Shown here: piece after piece, positions 9,555-21,376 of the stretch | Numbering within the stretch: the first letter of the stretch is position 1 | Layout: the number at the start of each line of letters is the position of its first letter | Source of the DNA: Solenopsis invicta | Lineage: Eukaryota > Arthropoda > Insecta > Hymenoptera > Formicidae | Assembly (NCBI RefSeq): GCF_016802725.1 | Contig: NC_052669.1 | Span: 18,071,770-18,135,769, forward strand | Length of the DNA stretch: 64,000 nucleotides | Direction: 5' to 3' | Made by a program: the position numbers and the translations under genes | Notes under the pieces: model-generated | Told to the model about the DNA's origin: nothing | Database searches by the model: none | What the model saw: only the letters and a program-made list of their open reading frames with translations

Positions 9555-12259
9555 TATACATGTATGTAATGAAATAGATTATTTTAATTGTATTCGTACT
9601 TTTACATGTAGAAGAAACCCTTCTTCACATTCCTCTCTAGAAGGTCTCCAATTCCTCGGTTGGCCTTTTTTAACTGTTATCACAGGAAATAGATGACATA
9701 TCAAGGATAATGTTGCAATTGTAGAACCATCTGTTCAGACGAAAATAATAATATAAAAGGTACTGTGATTATAATAAAGTTATTTTCAGTAATTACAATA
9801 TTATGGCAAAAAAGAATATCTTTTATACCTGGCGTAAAAACATTATTCAAACGATTTTTGGCTTTAGATTGTACTTTATCGATTATAAAGGCAGATAATT
9901 TTGGCCATGCAAGATAAAGTTTTAAATTGCAACCTGGATACAACGTTTCAAAGTCAGTTTCCAACTGAAAGTAAAGAATATAAAAATACAAATCACACAT
10001 TTATTTTCTAATTAAGTTTTTAATTTTCTTACAAATGTTAAATATTAATTAATGATTTTTTTCCATGTTATATAATACAAATAAAATGAAAGAAATTGGA
10101 AAACTTATATTAATAATTGCAAATTAAAATTTTTGCTGTTCAATATATGTAAAAAAATATTTTAATAAGCTTACCAATGTATAACCTAGAGAATCAGATA
10201 GAGCTGGAAATTTAGCCATATATTCATGGCAAGGTTCTTTATCAGATAAAAGTTTTTTAATTCTTTTCTTAGCAGTCAAAGACCAATATTCTTGAACTTT
10301 TTGCCACGGTTTTGAATTATTTTGTAACCATAATAGATATTCTTCATAAGGCAAAATATTTTCATTGTTATCGTTACTTAATTCGCCTATAAAAAATAAA
10401 CAAAAATTAAATTTTAGATAAATATTTTTTTGTATTTAGAAACTTGTATTGCCACCTATTACAATGATTATTAAATATCAGACTTTTAATGATATATAAA
10501 GAGACTTGTACAGAACTTACTATCAGTCTCATCTTGAACCACATCTTTCAAATTGAGCAAGCCTACTTTAATAAGTTTTCTTCGTATTGAATAGTATTTT
10601 GTAAGAATTTTGCCTCTACCCTGTGATTCACCTTTTTTGTGTTTTATATACCATACACTCTACAACCAAAAATGCTGATAATGAAATTATGTTATACAAC
10701 AAAATGTACTAATTATTTTTTAATAGAATTATGATTATACAATTTATAAAATTTTTATTGGCAGTGTATTATGTACATAATTTACTCATAGTCAATAGTT
10801 TCTATAAATTTGATTTTAATAGTGTAAGATTATTTAATAGCTTATAATATTATTTACAAAGCTAAATTTACCTTTTCTTCAATTGGAAATAACTTTTTGA
10901 CGTGATTACTTAGAAAAGCTGCTCTGTTACTTGTGATATTATTATTAATATTACAGCTTAATTCATTGCTCACAATTATTTTTGCAAGCTTATTTCATGA
11001 ATCATTATTTAACTTGCCCTCATTTTTATATGAACGCAGCAACAATAAACCATCATCGGATTTTTTCAATAATGCTTCAAGATCCTGCATAATAATAAGA
11101 AATAAATTTGTATAGTAAATTTGTATGATACGAGTGAAACCTAAATGCCGAGTGAAACTTATTTTAAGTGGGTAATGTAGAAAATAAATCACATAACTTA
11201 CATATCTGTCACTATTATTTGCATGATTCAAATCATGTTCAATTAGTTCACTCGACAATACATCTAAAAAGAGAATAATTGATTAGAAGATAAATAACAG
11301 GAATGTAAAAAAATAAAAATTTTAATTATAAAATAATATAAACATAGTCAATTTATATTATATTAAAAAAGTGTTAACAATACTCAATAAATTCTCACCA
11401 CTATATTCTGAACCTGTGTCAGGTCCAGATATTGTAATTAAGCAATTATCCTGAATATTATTTACATCGATTAAATGTTGTTGATCAACAGCTACAACAT
11501 TTGTATATTGCTGCGCAGTAGTAATGATTGTATTTTGAGGTCTCTGATTTGTTGGAACTACTGCATTTTGAGATTTGTGCTCTGTTAAAATTATAGTTTC
11601 TTGTTGTGTTACAACTTTTTTATTTAGATGTTCTGTATCTGATTTTAGTTTTTTATTAGGATTAGTGTCAATAACATGTACTTGCTCTTCTGTTTGTAAC
11701 TGCAGAATGTAGAATATAAAATATTATTTCAAAATAATTAAAAATCACCAAATTTAATATTAACAAGAGGACAATTATACTTGTTTTTAAAGACAAGATG
11801 CTTCATTTAATACCTAATATAATCATATAAAAAGAAATGAATACCTCGCAAACATAATTCTTCAAATTTTTTTGAAATTTTCGTCGAGGTCCTATTTGTG
11901 GAATTAATAATTTTAAATCTTCCTCTGTTAAGATGTCCAATTGCTCTATTTCAATATCTTACGCTGTAAATAGCAACTACTGTATAACAGTTTCATAATA
12001 AATCTTATAAACAAGATAAATTGAAAATTTAATTAACATATAATAAACAATATATATAATACAAATAAATTGAGCAAAATAGCAATGCCACAAAAAAACA
12101 TACACAAATCTTGTGTTTAAATATTGACACCTGGCAATTAACACCTATCAAATTTCTCTAATTATAGACGTATATTAATAACGTACCTACGAAATTTGCA
12201 ATTATTTCTGCATTCAATCCCCATTCAGTTAATAAACTGTTTATATTATTATCCGACAT
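9076..12259 (-). pseudogene. Ten-exon SAM-domain gene, two nonsense codons
   Basis: Ten exons can be traced by GT-AG junctions with matching phase: 12259-12187, 11963-11845, 11699-11399, 11263-11202, 11084-10872, 10659-10521, 10386-10175, 9964-9829, 9730-9606 and 9426-9076. The lengths sum to 1731 nt, giving 576 aa plus stop. Exons 1-2 form a SAM-like domain (LLTEWGL, then LTEEDLKLLIPQIGPRRKF). Exon 3 is a Gln/Thr-rich linker. Exons 5-10 form a conserved-looking region with RGKILTKYYSIRRKL, WQKVQEYW, FPALSDSLGY, a GQPRNWRPSREEC-type segment and a C-terminal domain with VINNYRYEVETPLRAIDF and a coiled region. Related SAM-containing proteins occur as expanded families in fish and insects (SAMD3-like; from memory). 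TAA at 11959-11961 interrupts the SAM domain and TGA at 10995-10997 interrupts exon 5. Everything else, including all eighteen splice borders, is preserved, so inactivation looks recent. Sequencing error is the alternative. Confidence 0.72.
9503..9550. repeat. (CA)n microsatellite
   Basis: About 24 uninterrupted CA units lie in the last intron of the SAM-domain gene. Confidence 0.97.
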
Positions 12260-12315
12260 GTTATTCCTAAATATAATGTTAATAAATACATAAATATATT
12301 CTTTCTTACCTAATG

Positions 12316-12318
<3 letters not shown>

Positions 12319-12390
<72 letters not shown>
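12319..12390. repeat. (TA)n(CA)n compound microsatellite
   Basis: About 18 TA units run directly into about 17 CA units, 60 bp upstream of the SAM-gene start codon. Such alternating tracts can unwind or adopt non-B structure, so they may affect the promoter. Confidence 0.97.
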
Positions 12391-12391
<1 letters not shown>

Positions 12392-12469
12392 AATATATAT
12401 ACATCACGATACCAAAATGAAAGTCAAGTTGATATTATATATAATATAATATTCAAAATAAGTATACAA

Positions 12470-13110
12470 CAAAAATACAAAGACAAGCTCTCGCAAATGG
12501 AGAGAGACCGGCAAACAAATGCGACAGAAGCCTTCACCCCTCGATAACGATTTGGATCGTTGAATCTCGATCTCAGATATGTAGCGTTCGTCTGAAGATC
12601 TTATGGACTTTACAGACACCAGCTCTTCTTCATCAAATGATTTATACAGAATTTATTAAAATATTAAATTAAATTAATTAATATAAACTCGAAAGATTTA
12701 CTAAAATACTTTGATAGCAGATGAGCCATAACCTCGAATAAAAACTTAGACTACGTTTCATTTAACGCATAATATACATGACATATCATTTTATCCTTGT
12801 CCAAATGTTAAACAAGGACGAAATGATACATCATGCGTATCATGCATGCGTGAAACGGAACGAAGCTTTGCTCGGTTTCTTGTATATGAGCCAGGACGAG
12901 AAAGAAAGAGAAAGAGACTTATTGAGAAGTTAGATCTTCCTTCTCTGCAGGAAGATCTGGTGTCTGTAAGGTCTATAAGATTTTCAGACAAATGCTACAT
13001 ACTTGAGATCGAAATCCAAATCGTTATCGAGGAGTAAAGGCTTCTGTCGCGAAGTCTGCTTATCCGTCTCTCTTCCTTTGCGAAAGCTTGCCTTTGGTTA
13101 TACATATGAG
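12470..13110. repeat. Inverted pair of ~150-bp coding-like segments
   Basis: 12470-12617 and about 12961-13110 are inverted homologues about 345 bp apart. Both encode a similar peptide (LVSV[K/R]SIR.SD, EIEIQ, KSLSR, GFCR) in the same phase. Base differences between the copies include third-position-like changes, so the pair may come from a coding exon. No known domain was identified. The unit could be a foldback element or an inverted duplication of an exon. Confidence 0.65.
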
Positions 13111-13189
13111 CACTTTTTTATGCAAAAAAAATTTTTGGTACCTTATACGAGAACAAAACACCATATGATCCGCAGGAGCACGTGCAGGA

Positions 13190-13232
13190 CGTTCACGGGC
13201 AGCGTCACTAGCCGTGTTGCTGCCCGTGAACG
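13190..13232. other. Perfect 14-bp-arm hairpin, GC-rich
   Basis: CGTTCACGGGCAGC (13190-13203) pairs perfectly with 13219-13232 across a 15-nt loop, inside a GC-rich island that stands out from its AT-rich surroundings. Confidence 0.85.
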
Positions 13233-13307
13233 CCCCGTGACAGATGAAAATCGCGCCAGCCATGTCGCCTTGCTCGCCACAGCGCGGCGGTGCCGTGCTT
13301 ATCGACA

Positions 13308-13346
13308 GGCCGGCCACGGGCCACGTGCAGGGACCCGTGGCCGGCC
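13308..13346. other. Perfect 13-bp-arm hairpin, GC-rich
   Basis: GGCCGGCCACGGG (13308-13320) pairs perfectly with 13334-13346 across a 13-nt loop containing CACGTG. This is the second hairpin of the same GC island (about 13150-13430). Confidence 0.85.
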
Positions 13347-13449
13347 GAAACCGAAAAGGAGATGTTCACAAAAGGAGAGCGCGCACGAACGTGTCTCTTC
13401 TTGGCGTCCCTACCACCTCGTTTTCAGCGCGACTTTTAACATAAAGAGC

Positions 13450-14740
13450 AACAGAAGAACGTACGATACTACGAAACTGCAATACACATTATTACTTACC
13501 TTATAACTTATTTTTTCACTTTTTAGATCAGTCACATAATTACGTACAACACTACATACTTAGCCATGAATCACTTAGTTACACACTTTTGTTGCGTTAG
13601 TTATAGTTGTTAGCTACGGCAGCAAACTTATAGTTTGTAATCGGTATGATCACAGCAAACAAGTATACTTAGCTAAGAAATCTATATAGTAACAGTAGTA
13701 GCAAATTCTTTAGCTATAACAGCAAATACAGTTTCAGCTAACCATGATTAGCTGCAACGATGAAAATTTTTCTTTCCGTGATATATATTTTTCGGATGGA
13801 CACACACATGCGTACGTTTATCGAAAATTGCTCCCAAATATCGCTAATTTCACCCGCGACGTCGTCGATTTTGAACAACACCTATTAACTTAATGATGCC
13901 AATTACCGCTTCGATTTCGAACGCCGAGGCTCGCTCCGGAAAACGACTCCGATTTCATCTGTCAAACCCCGCATCTCATACACACAACTCTATCTTTATT
14001 TCTTCGATCTCTTCATCTCTCTCTCTCTTTCTTTCTCGCTTTCTCTTTCGCACATTTTCTCTCTCTCACTCTCACTCTTATTCTCATTCTCTTTGTGTAA
14101 CTAATATTTCTAACATCCTACACTATTTTCCAAAATCTTTGTATCAGAATTAATTTCTTTAATACTATTAAAAATTATAACGGCGTGCGACGAAATATTG
14201 TGATATTCCGCGTAACACTGATGATATCGCAATAATTTTTTTTAAGTACAATTTAACATAGAGAAAAAATATCAAATAGAAAAAACTGCAAAATTTGACT
14301 TTTTTACAAAAATATTCATAAAATTTTTAATTTTTGAGATAATTCAACCAAAATTTAGAGGTGTATTCTCAAGATAGTATATTTTCAGATAAATTTAACA
14401 TAATGAACAAATTCAAATAAAAACAATTTTTCCAGATGTTTCCATTCTCTCCCCGATTGTTTCAAATATTCTTAAAAAATTTATTGTTAAACAAACATTG
14501 AAGAAAAAAACTTTTTTGCAATATTCATATTTTTTTGTAAATTAAAACATTTTTCAGTGAAAATTAAAAAGAAATTGAGTTATTGTTATCAGCAATAAAG
14601 TTATGAATTTTTATACAAAATGGTAGTTAAACTTTTATTTGTTTAGATCTTTATTAATTTTGCAATTAAAAATTCTTTTCGCACAAAATTACATCTTCCT
14701 GAGTACTATAAATGTGCAAAATTGAAAACATTTCTGAGAA
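13450..14740. other. No gene recognised; CT-rich tract and AT-rich DNA
   Basis: 13980-14095 is a CTTT/CTCT low-complexity tract. The rest is AT-rich with no convincing ORF, splice pattern or RNA gene. Confidence 0.6.
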
Positions 14741-14799
14741 TTGACTGATCCGTTTCATACGGAATAGCCCACATACAAATAAACTGTTTATAGATACTT

Positions 14800-15060
14800 G
14801 TTGTAGAAACTTAATTAAAGCAGATTTTTTCCCTCACTGCAGTCTGCAAACAGAATGCTGCAATTTTTGCAACAGATATGGTACGTGCAAGTTTCTTGCA
14901 AGAATCTGCTTTATAGAATCTTTCGAAATCTTTCAAAGGACTTGAGCAGAATGAAGAAACAGATTGTAACGTTCTGCTGGCAAAAAGATCTGCTGTAAGA
15001 TTTATAGCAGTCTTGCAGCAAATTGCTACTAGGGTATATACAGAGTGTCCCAAAATCTGC
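14800..15060. other. GCAG/CTGC-rich stretch ending in a TIR-like terminus
   Basis: CTGCAG, GCAGA and TCTGC words recur irregularly over 14818-15020. At 15038-15062 the sequence TACAGAGTGTCCCAAAAT looks like the outer end of a TA-targeting element, but no partner end was found nearby. Confidence 0.4.
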
Positions 15061-15860
15061 ACCCTCGGAGTATATGATACTTTGTGCTAAAAGAAATAAC
15101 TTTTTCCTTTAGCACAATTGCGAAGGACAGATAGTTTTTGCGGGACAGCTGATTAAAGTTAACGAATAAGCGTTTTTAGATTTGCGACGCTCAGGAACGA
15201 CGTGCGCGCTCCTCATTCACTTGTTCCTATTGTGTAGCTAGTATATGTGAATAATATTTTAAGATGCTAATGCGGTTGTGTTATAATTAGTTTACCACAT
15301 TTTAAGACAGTTTTAAACATAAACATTCCAAGACAGTTTTAAATATAAAAATCAATTATAAATATTGAATCTCAATCTTCCTTTCCGTATTGTTATTGCT
15401 TAAAATATGAAAAATTAATAAAATAAATATTAATTTTATTCATTACGTATTAAATAAATAAAAAAATTATCTAATTCTGTAAGTTTATTTGAAAATAAAG
15501 AATAGTTTACTAATTATGCAAGCTATGATCATGTATTCTTCTCGCTAGACGCACGAGAAAGAAAATATGATATGATCAGGTTGTAGGTCGGTGTCCTCAC
15601 GCTCTGTACGAGCCCGTTTTACTTTTGAATAGCGTAAAAGAAATTTACTTGGTTACAAAATTTGTTTGAAAAATAGTGTAAATAAAATTTCAATTTTTAT
15701 TAATAAATATTTAACGTAGAACAATATTCTGAAAAGTAAACCCCGAATAACGTCTGATGTCGATTTTTGTTACATTTCTTACAGTCGTTTGTTATATCAA
15801 AATATAAAGAAATCTGTCACTCATTTTAGCTCAAATTAATTTCTTCAATTAAAAAAAACG
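15061..15860. other. No gene recognised
   Basis: AT-rich sequence with a small GC-richer patch near 15180-15230 (GCGACGCTCAGG... GTGCGCGCTC). No ORF with a recognisable domain. Confidence 0.5.
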
Positions 15861-15861
15861 G

Positions 15862-16000
15862 GAGTGTCCAAGTTGCGCACATACACGATTGAACACCACC
15901 AACCATAGCGGCCGATGCCTAAAATATTTCCGTTGGTTGGGTTAGATTAAATTACGTGATTGGTGGTGTCCGATCGCGTCTGTGCGCAACTGGGCCTTAC
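15862..16000. mobile_element. ~135-bp foldback MITE
   Basis: The left arm has GTTGCGCACATACACGATT...ACACCACCA, and the right arm is its inverted GTTGCGCACAGACGCGATC...ACACCACCA. A short spacer carries GCGGCCGATG. No coding capacity. Confidence 0.75.
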
Positions 16001-17290
16001 TCAAAAGAACCATTTGTATTTTACACAAATATACGATTTTACATATGTTTAAAATATTATTTCCCAACAATAGGAATAAATCTACACGATTTTTTTGAAC
16101 TCGACGTATGGAATATGAAAAAAATAAATTAAGAAACGCAGTTTACAAAGCAGTTTTCTTGCAGAAAATTTTATTTAGACAACCGAGAGATTTATCTGAA
16201 TTAAAAGTTTACGTTACAAAAACTAAAATTAATCAAAGAATCTCAAATTTTATTACAGTTATGCAGCATATAAACAAATCCAACTTGCTCCTGTTTTAAT
16301 TAATATGTTTTATCTTTGTTTTTATTTTAAAATGTTTTCATTTTTTAATATTTTGTAAATCTTTTTTACCTTTTATTGACATGTTTTTTATATTTCTTTA
16401 TTTTAGTATTCTTAGATCTTGTTTTTCTTATGATTGCGTAATAATAAAACAAAGTTAATTGTTTAGGAAACAGCAGTCGCAAGTTATTCGAAATAATTTT
16501 CAAAAATATGCCCATATAGAAAAATATTGTAAGTTGCGCAATGATAACAGTTACAATCTGTCAAAATTATATCAAATAACGGGCTGTCGTATTTTTTGAA
16601 GAATTAATGCATTTTAAAAGCATTACATTTATAAAAAAAAGACTAAAAATATTACAAATAAAAAAAATATAAAAGATATGTACAAATTTAAAATAACAAA
16701 ATAATGTAGGAAATATTACAAAAATAAAAAATATTCTAAAATATGTAAAAAATTTGCAAATATGAAAAAGGTAAGAAGCCAAAAAGAAACAGAAGCAAGT
16801 AAAATTAGTTTATCTCAGTAATAGTGATAGTTAAAAATTCTTTAATTCTTTTAGTTAAGAAAATGTAAGACTTATCCAGATCAGCCACGCTGCTATTTTG
16901 CAATGTAATCTTCGAGTAGAATCGCATTTTGAAACTATTTTTTTAATATTCTATATTTTTCGAGTTTTAAGAAATCGGACGTGCATTTATTCTTACTGTT
17001 AGAAAATAATGTTTTAAACATACTTAAAGTTGTGTAGTTGCGTAAAATACAAATAGTTCTTTTTAATCAAAGACATCAATTTGAGCCAAATTGAATGATT
17101 TCTTTATATTTTATTAAATAGAATAAATAGCACTATTTTTAAATCTCATTACACGGGGTCTTATTATATCTTATAATTTGTGTTATTTGATAGTTATTTG
17201 ATAGTTAATTATTTAATATTTTATTTATATTTTCTGTATCATGCTTTAGTGAAATTTAATTGTAATTCTCAACGTTTTCTTTTTATTACT
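16001..17290. other. No gene recognised
   Basis: Very AT-rich. The frames at 16108-16299 (+) and 16567-16782 (-) are low-complexity Lys/Asn- or Phe/Ile-rich artefacts of base composition. Confidence 0.55.
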
Positions 17291-17300
17291 CTATTATAGG

Positions 17301-18567
17301 AAAAGCTAGTCTAGAAAAATGGTCACGTATTTCTCTACGACGTGCCGGATTGTGCGAAAACCATTTTACTATAGATTCATTTAATCCAAATAGTAATATT
17401 AAGAGATTAAAAAAGGACGCAGTGCCAATCCCATTTGATTTAAGTGTCGCTCAAAATAATTTCAAAGAATGTGACAGAAAAAGAACGAATTTAAATGAAA
17501 CAGAGGCATATATATCTGAAAATATAACGAGGCAGTTACAATCTGAAAAGAATGAAACGAACATAACGTCACTTACATCTATTTCCAACAATATATTAAT
17601 TGAAGAGCAATCACAAGAGCCTCCATTAAAAACTTATAAATCAAAGCTGAATTTTGACAACTCAGAAGGAGACATTAGCGAATGGATACATCTTGAGCCA
17701 GATATGTATAAGTAAAATTCAACGGCTATTGCGCATAATTATGTAAAGAACATTTTTCAAAGCTCAGTGCCAGTTCCATTTGAATTTAATGTTGCTCAGA
17801 ACAATTTAAAAACATGTAATAAAAAAAGAAAAAATTTTAATAAAACACAAGCTGAAAATCAAGCTGAAAATATTACAAAGCAATCACAATTTGAAAAAAA
17901 TGAAACAAACGTTACATTACTTACATCCATTTCCGGACAATATATTAATTGATGAGCAATTACAAGAATCTCCATTAAAAACTTATAAATCATGGCTGAA
18001 TGATGTTGACAGCTCTCAGAAGAAGAAGATACTAGCAAATTGACACATCTTGAGCCACGTATGCGTAAAAAAGCTTCAACAGTTGCTGCGCATATTAATG
18101 TTCAGAACGGAAATGCAGAAAATAAAGAAAATATAACAAATAAGAAGCAAAACAACATTATTAAATCTTTAAAACGTAAGATAAATCAATTACAAAATAA
18201 TATAAAATTTTTAAAATATCAATTACGTACCGCTCGAAAATATAGAATACCAAAAACACAAAAGCAAAAGAGAAAGTAAAACAAGTTTGTAAAACAAATA
18301 ATAAATAAACAAAATCTACATCCCATTGCAAAAACTATGATAAATTTGCAGCTACATCCGCCACGTACGCCATATACGCAAGAAGAAAAAAATCTTGCAA
18401 GGCAATTATATTACTATTCACCTTCTGCAGTCTGTCGTTTAAGAAAAGCAGGTTGTAATTTTCCGGGACAGCGAACAATTCGAAGGTGGCTGGAAGAACA
18501 TGATATCATACCAGGATTTTGTGACTTTATATTTCAAAAATTAAAAGACAAGCTTTCTCAGATATAA
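17301..18567 (+). pseudogene. P-element/THAP9-like transposase remnant
   Basis: The frame opens right after a splice acceptor (TATTATAG) with the second half of a THAP domain: LCENHF (C-x2-H), then LKKDAVPIPF. A long Asn/Lys/Glu-rich linker follows. From about 17755 the AVPIPF-to-linker segment is repeated imperfectly (SVPVPFEFNVAQNN...), so there is an internal ~335-bp tandem duplication. A predicted coiled coil (about 18150-18280; SLKRKINQLQNNIKFLKYQL) comes next. The last part is a conserved P-element/THAP9 module (18337-18567) with YYSPSAVCRLRKAG, RTIRRWLEEHDI and PGFCDFIF. Stops at 17713 and 17950, one frameshift near 17940-18020, and the absence of the RNase H-like catalytic region show that it is dead. 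The matching THAP first half may be at 2461. Confidence 0.75.
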
Positions 18568-18843
18568 GGCGTGTTGTCCAGGATAATATATAATAAATTT
18601 ATACGTAATCCTTTTGTTAATACGTGTTTTTGGCATTTTCTGTTTTAGGTTTAAAATCTTAATGAATAAGTTTTTATTACTTTAACAAATATAAAAAATT
18701 CTTTAGCAACTCTTGTCTATGCATTTCTAGAAAACATTTGAAAAACAGAATAAACAAAAATTGTATATAAATATTGTAAGTAATTTTAACGAAAAAAAGA
18801 AGTTAGAGAAATCCATATTTTAATAGGTAAAAATTTTTTTCAG

Positions 18844-21370
18844 ATTTTTTTAATAAAGTTACCTCGGTATGCAAGAAGATCTATCTCGATAATGACAAAC
18901 GATCGTCCCGTCAAATAGCTGTTGCTCGTGCGAATCATCTGATCAAATTGCTGAAGGAGTCAAAGCCGCTAATCAGAGCCCAGCTTTGACTTTGCTGTAA
19001 TATTGCACGAGACTGGAGAATTAAACAGTGAATTGCTACAGGTAAATAAATTCAATAATTAAAATATAGAAAACGGATTATCTACTGCTTTTTCATTTAC
19101 AATTTTCACAGTATGTAATCAACTTTATACAAAACTACACAGGAGATAGACAAAAAAAAATAACGTAAACTCCTGAGAAATATACTATTTATTTTATTAA
19201 TAAAAAGTTGACCTATTAATTATTTGTAAGAATAACAGCATACAATACTTAAATAGTCATCAGTTATAGCAATCTTATAGCATAACGATGGTATACTTGC
19301 AAAACGTTGTATATCTGAAAATAATTATTTTACAAAACGAACAAAAAATTATTTTTAAGTAACATTACATTACATTTACGATTATCGTTCAAGTCAATCT
19401 TGGACTTAATGAGAGGAAATTATATTGAGAAATAGATGTCATTTCCATTTTTTTAAATGTATTCTATTATAACATCAAAATCCCAAGGTTTGTCTTGAAC
19501 GCCTCTCGTATTACAATCGTTAGTAGAGCGCTCCAAGATCGTATTATAACATCATAAAAAAACCAAAGAATCGGCGATAATGTATTGAATACAACGATAC
19601 CAAAAACTCGATTTTGTTTTGGAAGTATACCATCGATAATATCTTTTAAAGGATATTGAAGAAGAAAATCTATTTTTTTATTCTACCCTTCCGAACTACT
19701 CATAAAAATTTGATAATATTTAAGTCAGGCAATTAAACTGATTGAGAGAAATGTTTAAGTTGTAAAAAACAGAAAGCAATTTTGAAAAATATTTTTTCCT
19801 CCAGCATTTAGTGTTTTAAAAAACAATTTAAAATATATTTTAATAAATATTATACGTTAAGGTATTATGAGAAAAATTCTCCATAAAGTATTTAGATACA
19901 TCGTTAATATTATAGATAGCAGAATCGCATTAATGATAATAACGATAATAACTCAGGGAAACTCTAATATAACGACCAATAATCTGGACGTGTTAACGAA
20001 GATAGGATTAGATCTGCGCATGAAGGACGATCTTCTTTTAGCGCGAGATATTTGCAGAAAGTTAAAAATAACACAAACTAGCAAAGACGTCAAAACCCAA
20101 AAACCATTTTTAAGGTAAGTTTTTAAAGTGGTGAAATTAAATCGAAAAATAATTTGAAACTTTTGGGAAATTAATTAAAAACAAATTTTCTTATACAAGT
20201 ATTCTAATCATGACACATTCCAAGAGATCTTGATATTATTAATAGACTTATTAGCATGGAAGAGAATGCTTATATTTCTTTTGCGGCAGATGCACCTAAC
20301 GCTATATCATGTCAGTGATATAGTCAGCGATTATAATGTATTAATTAAATACAACTGGTATGAAAACATTGCATACAAAGAATTTTATTTTAATTGCAGT
20401 TAGCGAATCAAGGTAAAATAAAAAATCAGAAAAGCGCGTACGACTCCAGATATTAAAGTTAAAATTGGCAAACGCATCAATCTTGAGAAACTCGAATGCA
20501 CGACGCGAGTTCCTCGAGCTAAAGATACCTCGATGCCCAGGATAATGGTGAAGAAGCCTTAGAGAGTGCGATGGACGATGCCAAGGCGAAGTTTGTAAAT
20601 GGCGCACTTGAACATGAAATCGTTACTGGGAATGGATTGCTCGTGAAATTTGTGTATGTATTTAAATAATGAAAATTGCAAAAACTTGAACTTAATCGAT
20701 TATTAAATATTGTAATTAACATATGCGCGATTATTTACAGTTCGCTGGTATTGGATGTATGCCAGTATCCCGACAAGTATAACAACGAAAATGTACTCAG
20801 CAAAATGATGACGATAAGCTCTGAATTTTGCGAACAATCTGTGCAACTTTTGATCACCAGATTGGAGCGATCGCCGCATTCCGGGATCCGATCAAATATA
20901 TGCTGATTGGATTAAGTGATCTCGCTACTAGGTTCTTTAATGAGGTAGAACCATGATCGAAAGGCAAGTAAATTAACTTTTATGCATCAATTTTTAGCAT
21001 TTATATCAATATTTTATAATTCATATTGATAATTATGTTTTACATAACATTTTAAAATATAATTTTTTTTCCAAATTTTGTATATAATACACATTATCTT
21101 ATTTCTCATAAAAAAGCACATAATTAAAAGAATTACCGTATAGTATTATTATGTTAATGTTTATTTTTATAGACCTCAAGATAATATGAACATGCGTAGG
21201 ACATGCGTTTGCATGTTGTCAAATCTAGCTGTTAATGAAAGAAATGATACCCGTGAAGGGAGTTTCAATTTGCGAAGTCATTCTTCGTTCAACTTTTTCA
21301 CAAAAGCAACACTTTATATAATATAGTTTCGGATATATTATCGCTCTTCGAGGATCGTCATTTATGAGAG
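18844..21370 (+). pseudogene. Decayed copy of condensin complex subunit 1 (CAP-D2)
   Basis: Five blocks in the right order match the HEAT-repeat condensin I subunit CAP-D2/NCAPD2 as I know it: 18844-19041, 19861-20114 (NNLDVLTKIGLDLRMKDDLL.. then LLARDICRKL), about 20400-20652 (ESAMDDAKAKFVNGALEHEI, GNGLLVKF), 20741-20963 (MMTISSEFCEQSVQLL, LERSPHSGIRSN, IGLSDLATRF) and 21173-21370 (RRTCVCMLSNLAVNE). Most blocks keep acceptor/donor-like borders. Stops, frameshifts (for example near 18990 and 20520) and deletions disrupt all but short runs. The intact protein organises mitotic chromosomes and is over 1000 aa, so only a middle part is present. The introns show that this is a duplicated gene segment and not a retrocopy. 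Block five runs straight into repeat copy B. Confidence 0.8.
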
Positions 21371-21376
21371 AAAAAG

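Noticed and set aside
9503..12390. CRISPR-like or tandem array near the CA/TA repeats
   Set aside because: These are simple dinucleotide microsatellites with no repeat-spacer structure.
12404..13506. Small frames around the GC island and inverted pair
   Set aside because: Frames on both strands overlap and mirror each other because of the inverted repeat; no recognised domain.
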